A stretch of 64,000 bases of DNA from Mesobacillus sp. S13 (GTDB lineage Bacteria > Bacillota > Bacilli > Bacillales > Cytobacillaceae). Made by a program: the position numbers and the translations under genes. Below the pieces are notes generated by a model. That model ran no database searches and was not told the DNA's origin. It saw nothing but the letters and a program-made list of their open reading frames with translations. Shown one piece after another: positions 60,270-64,000 of this stretch; within the stretch, counting starts at the first letter, position 1, and each line of letters opens with the position of its first letter. Location of the stretch: positions 2,871,001-2,935,000 of the forward strand of contig NZ_CP084622.1 in NCBI RefSeq assembly GCF_020422885.1. Reading direction: 5' to 3'.

Positions 60270-60287
60270 CATGAATTATGTATTTTG

Positions 60288-60572
60288 TCATTTGATGATC
60301 ATTTCTTTTTTAACAGCGATTTCTTTCAGTTCTTCAGCAAGCACTTCAAGTTCCCAAGGGCTATCTGATTCAATTAGGAGTTCATTAGCTTGCAGGGTAA
60401 TTTTGAAAAAAGAATCATGAAATCCACCAGTGAATTCTATCTGACCATGAGATACTGTACAACGATGATCATTTTGCTCTATCCAGCATCCTTTAATAAG
60501 CAAGTCCAGGATCCCTTCGACATGAACAACTTCTCGGACAAGTTCCAACTTTACGGTTCCAATACCAGACAT
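60288..60572 (-). CDS. Hypothetical protein
   Basis: 94 residues starting MSGIGTVKLELVREVVHVEG. GAGGAGG lies seven bases before this ATG; a longer in-frame start overlaps the ribosome site. A single cysteine pair (GCWIEQNDHRC) and alternating strands suggest a small beta-rich fold. No membrane segment or signal. The family is not recognised. Confidence 0.6.
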   Translation of the reverse strand: MSGIGTVKLELVREVVHVEGILDLLIKGCWIEQNDHRCTVSHGQIEFTGGFHDSFFKITLQANELLIESDSPWELEVLAEELKEIAVKKEMIIK

Positions 60573-60736
60573 TAGAATCCTCCTCGTTACCAATTGTCGA
60601 AATATTCACTTCACTATTAGTGTACGTATTAAGTTGAAAACAAGCAAGTATATTTCGACATATCCTGGATCCTTCTCGACCACTAATGTAGAAATACCTG
60701 TCACCTTATAAATTGCTAACTCCCCAGATTACAAGG
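60573..60736. other. Spacer before the third repeat array
   Basis: AT-rich sequence holding the promoter of the 60288-60572 gene. No other element recognised. Confidence 0.35.
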
Positions 60737-60945
60737 TTTCCGTTCCTTTTCATGCAGGGTAATCGCTTGGTTGGGCATTGAATCACCGTTTCCGTTCCCT
60801 TTCATGCTGGGTTATCGCTCATTCGGGCATTGAATCACCGTTTCCGTTCCCTTTCATGCTGGGTTATCGCTCATTCGGGTATTGAAACAAGGTTTCCGTT
60901 CCTTTTCATGCTGGGTAATCGCCCAGTTCGGCATGGATCACGGTT
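60737..60945. repeat. Tandem array of 52-bp units (4 copies)
   Basis: TTTCCGTTCC starts at 60737, 60789, 60841 and 60893, an exact 52-bp period. Each unit continues (C)TTTTCATGC(T/A)GGGT(T/A)ATCGCT, then CATTCGGGCATTGAATCACCG or close variants. The third unit has a slightly different end, and the fourth decays after GGCATGGATCACGG. It shares its period and a CTTTTCA-GC...TTGGGC layout with the array at 12.7 kb. Confidence 0.92.
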
Positions 60946-60993
60946 TGTTTCAAAAAAAATAGAGACAGCTTTCGCCATCCCTATTGGGGGGGG

Positions 60994-61287
60994 TTATTCA
61001 GTTGGACCCGTCCATGCCATCATGCCGCCTTGCATGTTGATCACGTTATAACCATAGTAATCCAGGAATTGAGTTGCCCTGGAACTGCGGCCGCCCGAAC
61101 GGCAGACCATTACGTAAGTCTTGTTCTTGTCTAATTCATTCATCCTGAACTCAAGCAAACCTAATGGAATATGAATCGATCCCGGAATTTTATCTTGAGC
61201 TACTTCGCTTACTTCACGAACATCCAAAACTTCATATTCATTTGAGCCTAATCCATTTTGCACTTCTGTTGGTGTCATCTCACGCAT
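60994..61287 (-). CDS. Single-domain rhodanese
   Basis: 97 residues. The rhodanese fold with YEVLDVREVSEV and the active-site loop VCRSGGRSSRA, where the cysteine is the sulfur carrier. Cytosolic, no membrane segment. It is the second gene of a minus-strand operon behind a membrane-anchored rhodanese, controlled by a CstR-type operator at 61755. The GGGAGG site is clear. Likely handles sulfane sulfur in the persulfide response. Confidence 0.88.
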   Translation of the reverse strand: MREMTPTEVQNGLGSNEYEVLDVREVSEVAQDKIPGSIHIPLGLLEFRMNELDKNKTYVMVCRSGGRSSRATQFLDYYGYNVINMQGGMMAWTGPTE

Positions 61288-61318
61288 TTCAATTTCCTCC
61301 CTATTACTTTATCATTAA

Positions 61319-61684
61319 TTACCAGGCGCTCATGCCGCCCTTTACATTCGTTACATTCTTGAATCCAGCTTTTTTCAATAACTTGCTTGCCTGGCTGCTG
61401 CGCATTCCGCTCTGGCAAATGACAACTACATCCCTATCCTGCGAAAGTTCACCGGTACGGTTACCAAGCTGTTGCAATGGAATATTCTTGAACCCTTTAA
61501 TGTGATTCCCTTTATATTCACCTGGAGTCCTTACGTCAACGTATTGCACTCCAGCCTTTTTTGATTTCATCATATCACCTAATTGTGCTGTGGTGATTTG
61601 GTTTACTCCCTTAGTTGGAGCGAAACGACTCCATAAGAAAGCTGCTGCTAGCACAACGATCAATACATTAATTACTACATCCAT
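61319..61684 (-). CDS. Membrane-anchored rhodanese
   Basis: 121 residues. An N-terminal membrane helix (INVLIVVLAAAFLWSRF) precedes a rhodanese domain with QYVDVRTPGEYKGNH and the active-site loop VVICQSGMRSSQA. The start at 61684 follows GAGGTG by seven bases; a longer in-frame frame lacks a ribosome site. First gene of the operon. The domain probably faces the cytosol after an N-out anchor, but orientation is not certain. Confidence 0.85.
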   Translation of the reverse strand: MDVVINVLIVVLAAAFLWSRFAPTKGVNQITTAQLGDMMKSKKAGVQYVDVRTPGEYKGNHIKGFKNIPLQQLGNRTGELSQDRDVVVICQSGMRSSQASKLLKKAGFKNVTNVKGGMSAW

Positions 61685-61754
61685 CCGTAAGCACCTCTTT
61701 CTCCTCATTTTAGTAAGTCATGATTTTTTAGTGAGGCAATCTTGCACACCACTT

Positions 61755-61797
61755 ATACCCATAAGGGTATTTTAATTGACAAAAATCAACTTGTCAA
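61755..61797 (-). promoter_or_regulatory. Rhodanese operon promoter with CstR-type operator
   Basis: TTGACA (61792-61797) and TAAAAT (61769-61774), minus strand, are 17 bases apart. The perfect palindrome ATACCC-ATAA-GGGTAT (61755-61770) starts at the -10 and covers the start site, just downstream of cstR. Confidence 0.85.
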
Positions 61798-61810
61798 GAA
61801 CAGAAACTCT

Positions 61811-62074
61811 TTATTTTCTGCTCTTCACAAGCAATTCCACTGCATCATTTACTGCCTGGGACGTTTCTCTGCCTTCTTGCAGATCACTGATTAAGCATTG
61901 TTCAAGATTCTTGCTGACAACCAAAGCAATCGTGCGGTCAACTGCAGAACGAATAGCTGATAATTGGGTTACGACCGACTTGCATTCCTCCTGTTCTTCG
62001 AGCAGGCGGATGCTTCCTCTTACCTGTCCTTCGATCCTCTTCAAGCGATTCACAATTTCCTTATTGTACTCCAC
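61811..62074 (-). CDS. cstR: CstR-type persulfide-sensing repressor
   Basis: 87 residues of the CsoR/RcnR four-helix family: NRLKRIEGQVRGSIRLLEE, then EECKSVVTQLSAIRSAVD and SKNLEQCLISDL. The two cysteines (31 and 60) are those of CstR. The copper-binding histidine of CsoR is replaced by asparagine (SKN instead of H at that position), which favours persulfide over copper sensing. It is GTG-started with GGAGGTGG upstream. Its own operon carries a related operator at 62469, indicating autoregulation. Confidence 0.88.
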   Translation of the reverse strand: MEYNKEIVNRLKRIEGQVRGSIRLLEEQEECKSVVTQLSAIRSAVDRTIALVVSKNLEQCLISDLQEGRETSQAVNDAVELLVKSRK

Positions 62075-62088
62075 CTTGCCACCTCCTA

Positions 62089-62412
62089 CTATGATGGTCG
62101 AGTAATTGTATAGCCTTTAACATGGTAACCATATTTTTTCAGCAATCTTGCACCGAAATTCTTTTCTAGCTCATTTGATGCAATAATGACGATATGCCTG
62201 TTAGGAATTTCTTTAATATATCTTTTCAAATATCCGCAAGGAATATTAATTGCGCCATTTACCGGATTTTTAGCAGAATCCTGATAATCTCTAAGATCGA
62301 CAAAGACTGCATCCTTTTCATATCCCTTTACTGCCGGAAGATTCCTTACTGGAACATAACGGTTGAAAGCTAAGGTAATCAAAAGGAGACTGATGATTAA
62401 AGTTGTGAGCAA
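62089..62412 (-). CDS. Rhodanese-fold protein lacking the active-site cysteine
   Basis: 107 residues. An N-terminal membrane helix (LIISLLLITLAF) precedes a rhodanese-like domain with AVFVDLRDYQDSAKN and NIPCGYLKRYIKEIP. At the active-site loop the sequence is IIASNELEKNFG, with no cysteine where rhodaneses have Cys-x5-R. It may bind a partner or substrate without transferring sulfur. TTG start with AGAGGTG upstream. It is the first gene of the cstR operon, 14 bases before cstR. Confidence 0.75.
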   Translation of the reverse strand: MLTTLIISLLLITLAFNRYVPVRNLPAVKGYEKDAVFVDLRDYQDSAKNPVNGAINIPCGYLKRYIKEIPNRHIVIIASNELEKNFGARLLKKYGYHVKGYTITRPS

Positions 62413-62463
62413 CTACTCTTCACCTCTTGTTATATCTTGTTCATTACTGAACTTATAATATTT

Positions 62464-62492
62464 ATTGTATACCATAAGGGGTATAAAATCAA
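62464..62492 (-). promoter_or_regulatory. cstR operon promoter with operator in the spacer
   Basis: TTGATT (62487-62492) and TACAAT (62464-62469), minus strand, are 17 bases apart. The operator ATACC-ATAAGG-GGTAT (62469-62484) fills the spacer, a variant of the sites at 11076 and 61755 lacking one inner base per half. Confidence 0.78.
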
Positions 62493-62533
62493 TAGTTGAA
62501 GAAATATTTTTTGACATTTTTTTAAAAAAACAA

Positions 62534-62719
62534 GGCTCTGTTAAACTTTGCTGTTGATTTTCGTTCCAGGCGCTTCGCTTTCCGCGGGCAGTCGGGGAGC
62601 CTCCTCGGCGCCTTATGCGCCTGCGGGGTCTCCCCATGACTTTCTCATCCCGCAGGAGTCTACGCGCCTTCCACTACAATCAACAGGGCTTTAAAACAAC
62701 AATGGACTTTAACAGAGCC
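62534..62719. mobile_element. 186-bp MITE-like inverted-repeat element
   Basis: Perfect 12-bp terminal inverted repeats GGCTCTGTTAAA (62534-62545) and TTTAACAGAGCC (62708-62719) flank a GC-rich interior with inner inverted repeats, including CTGTTGATT/AATCAACAG, CGCGGG/CCCGC and GGGGTCTCCCC. Similar GC-rich intergenic elements with CGCGGG...GGGGTCTC...CCCGCAGGAGTC are scattered in Bacillaceae genomes. No transposase; it would be moved in trans. It lies between the cstR operon and a small gene. Confidence 0.78.
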
Positions 62720-62833
62720 AAAAACAAAAAAAGAAGCAAGAATTCCTTCCTTCCTTCTTTGATTACTATATCAATATTGGATCAAGTGCATCAGCAATCA
62801 ACTGCCATTTTTCGCTTTATACTACTTGATTAT

Positions 62834-63118
62834 TTATTCTTCCACTCCAGCTTGGATTGCCTCAGCTGTTTCCAAATGAAGGTGGATCAACATGATTTTA
62901 CTCTCACTTGGCACAGAGGACTCTACTATTCTTTTAGTGGCAAGGAAGTATTTTACCATTAATGGTTTTCTAGCTCTCGGATGTGAATTTTCATCCTTTA
63001 GGTCTCTTCTTATCGCTTCTTTTAATATGTCTTCCGGTACCTGTTCGGATTGGAGTTTTCGATTGTTCCAAATAGTCCTATACTCATCAAGTAATTTATC
63101 ATAATCCATTCCTTGCAT
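62834..63118 (-). CDS. Hypothetical helical protein
   Basis: 94 residues starting MQGMDYDKLLDEYRTIWNN. Almost all helical and charged (DILKEAIRRDLKDENSHPRARKPL, VKYFLATKRIVESSV...). GGGGGAG lies six bases before this ATG; a longer start 14 residues upstream overlaps that site. Not membrane or secreted. The family is not recognised. Confidence 0.6.
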   Translation of the reverse strand: MQGMDYDKLLDEYRTIWNNRKLQSEQVPEDILKEAIRRDLKDENSHPRARKPLMVKYFLATKRIVESSVPSESKIMLIHLHLETAEAIQAGVEE

Positions 63119-63228
63119 CGTGACTCCCCCTGCAGTTAATTCGCCTAATAAAACCCTCATTAGTATATTTACATATTTCAGGCTGATAATGCAAAAAATA
63201 AGTTAAATAAAATTAAAGGAGAATAGCT

Positions 63229-63468
63229 ATGAGCAAACCTTACCGATGCCCTAATTGCAAGACGAACAGGACAAGATTCAATATGATATCCCAAGTTCCC
63301 CAACCTGTAAAATTGAATCCGCAATCAGGTGAAATTGTAGAGCAATATTCAAATGACCAGCTTGAACCTTTTCACCTTCCATACAAAGGTCCAGAACTGA
63401 AAATACAATGTGCAGCTTGTGGACTGGTTGAGGATGAAAAAACCTTTGCCAAATTTGGGGAGAGTTAA
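63229..63468 (+). CDS. Small zinc-ribbon protein
   Basis: 79 residues. The N-terminal YRCPNCKTNRTRF and C-terminal IQCAACGLVEDEKTF form a four-cysteine zinc ribbon around a central loop of about 45 residues. This is the layout of small nucleic-acid- or protein-binding ribbons. AAAGGAGAA lies upstream of the ATG. The family is not recognised beyond the ribbon. Confidence 0.72.
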   Translation: MSKPYRCPNCKTNRTRFNMISQVPQPVKLNPQSGEIVEQYSNDQLEPFHLPYKGPELKIQCAACGLVEDEKTFAKFGES

Positions 63469-63498
63469 CGATAATCAAAGCCCATTAAGAACATAAGT

Positions 63499-63530
63499 TA
63501 AAAAAGCTTGAGATTTCTCAAGCTTTTTTA
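63499..63530. terminator. Bidirectional terminator
   Basis: AAAAAGCTTGAGA pairs perfectly with TCTCAAGCTTTTT around three bases, between two converging genes. Confidence 0.9.
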
Positions 63531-64000
63531 TTTGCCTGCCTTCATGCCTATATCATCAAAAAACTTTACAGAATCTACTCTCCATTGTTCATTTGGCATG
63601 TACCTCACAAGATGTACTTTACCTAAAAAATTCTTTCCGCCAGTCCCTTTTAACTGCAAATTAACCTCGACAGGGACAGATAGACTCAACTGATCTCCAA
63701 CATCCTCCGCAGGCAAAACTTCCATGCGGGAAATCCTGATATTCTCTATTTTGTACAGGAGGTTCTCCCATTCAAGGACTTGAAGAGAGATTAATGAAAC
63801 GATGTCACTGTCCTGCTGCTTTAGCCCAGCAATATAGGCATTGACTAGGTCGTAAGGATCGGTTTGTTCCAGGTATCCTTCGAGCTTGCCTGCTGATTTC
63901 AGGATCATCAATTTATGGGAAAGATCCATAAAGTTTGTCCTGTGCGTCGTGCTTCCATAAAAATGGATGCAAAAGTGACCTGGAAAGTTATTTTTCAAGG
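63528..64000 (-). CDS. Hypothetical protein, 5' end beyond the window
   Basis: At least 156 residues; no ribosome site or convincing start is seen before the right edge, so the gene continues beyond 64000. The visible N-terminal segment NFPGHFCIHFYGSTTHRTNF holds a GHxCIHFxGSxTH motif, which recurs in several uncharacterised secreted or envelope proteins of Bacillus. The rest mixes helices and strands (VSLISLQVLEWENLLYKIEN). Its full length and any signal peptide are outside this window. Confidence 0.6.
   Translation of the reverse strand, partial: LKNNFPGHFCIHFYGSTTHRTNFMDLSHKLMILKSAGKLEGYLEQTDPYDLVNAYIAGLKQQDSDIVSLISLQVLEWENLLYKIENIRISRMEVLPAEDVGDQLSLSVPVEVNLQLKGTGGKNFLGKVHLVRYMPNEQWRVDSVKFFDDIGMKAGK

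Noticed and set aside
62413..62637. Arginine-rich minus-strand frame upstream of the cstR operon
   Set aside because: It lies in the inverted-repeat element and over the promoter; not a gene.

Overview
The window looks like chromosome from a low-to-moderate-GC Bacillaceae (Bacillus/Mesobacillus-like). Supporting this are strong AGGAGG-type ribosome sites, GTG/TTG starts, sigma-A promoters, CcpA cre sites, tandem T-boxes, a Bacillus-order Ku/LigD pair, an Sda-like peptide, YdjO, YxlEFG and YkwD homologues, and a 186-bp GC-rich inverted-repeat element. No prophage, transposase, CRISPR array or rRNA operon is visible. Most genes lie on the minus strand.

Layout. 0-9 kb: an ABC-F ribosome-protection gene behind a transcription attenuator, a crcB pair, an HMCES/YedK protein, a threonine aldolase and an acyl-CoA synthetase. 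9-11 kb: a sulfide/persulfide locus with a CstR-type operator, a rhodanese-persulfide dioxygenase, a tiny reading frame interrupted by two in-frame UGA codons, and a half-size thioredoxin-reductase-like flavoprotein. 11-21 kb: an Sda-like peptide, a NERD protein, a 52-bp-period tandem repeat array, odhAB and mnmH (tRNA 2-selenouridine synthase). 21-28 kb: trpEGDCFBA behind two tandem Trp T-boxes. 28-36 kb: MOSC and MFS proteins, a hydrolase, a type I holin-like toxin under a LexA-like box, DUF2935, and fruRKA with cre and repressor repeats. 36-46 kb: tRNA-Leu(CAG) flanked by two LysE paralogues, ydjO, small unknowns, ku/ligD, dapF, and a second 52-bp array. 46-54 kb: a copper-storage-like four-helix protein, a subtilase, yxlEFG, an amidohydrolase, and a GNAT gene behind an unusual structured leader. 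54-64 kb: an Hsp20-like coat protein, ykwD, a lipoprotein/two-component operon, a third 52-bp array, and a CstR regulon of rhodaneses.

How parts connect. Palindromes close to ATACCC-N4-GGGTAT occur three times, and a CstR-type sensor is encoded at 62 kb. This ties the 10-kb persulfide dioxygenase and the 61-62 kb rhodaneses into one persulfide-responsive regulon. MnmH implies selenophosphate is made. That makes selenocysteine a reasonable reading of the two UGA codons at 9.7 kb, although no selA/B/C/D lies in the window.

The best candidates for something undescribed are the double-UGA mini-protein with its half-TrxR neighbour, the three unrelated-looking arrays that share an exact 52-bp period, and the leader upstream of the 53-kb acetyltransferase. 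All functional statements come from reading sequence and family motifs; no database search was run.
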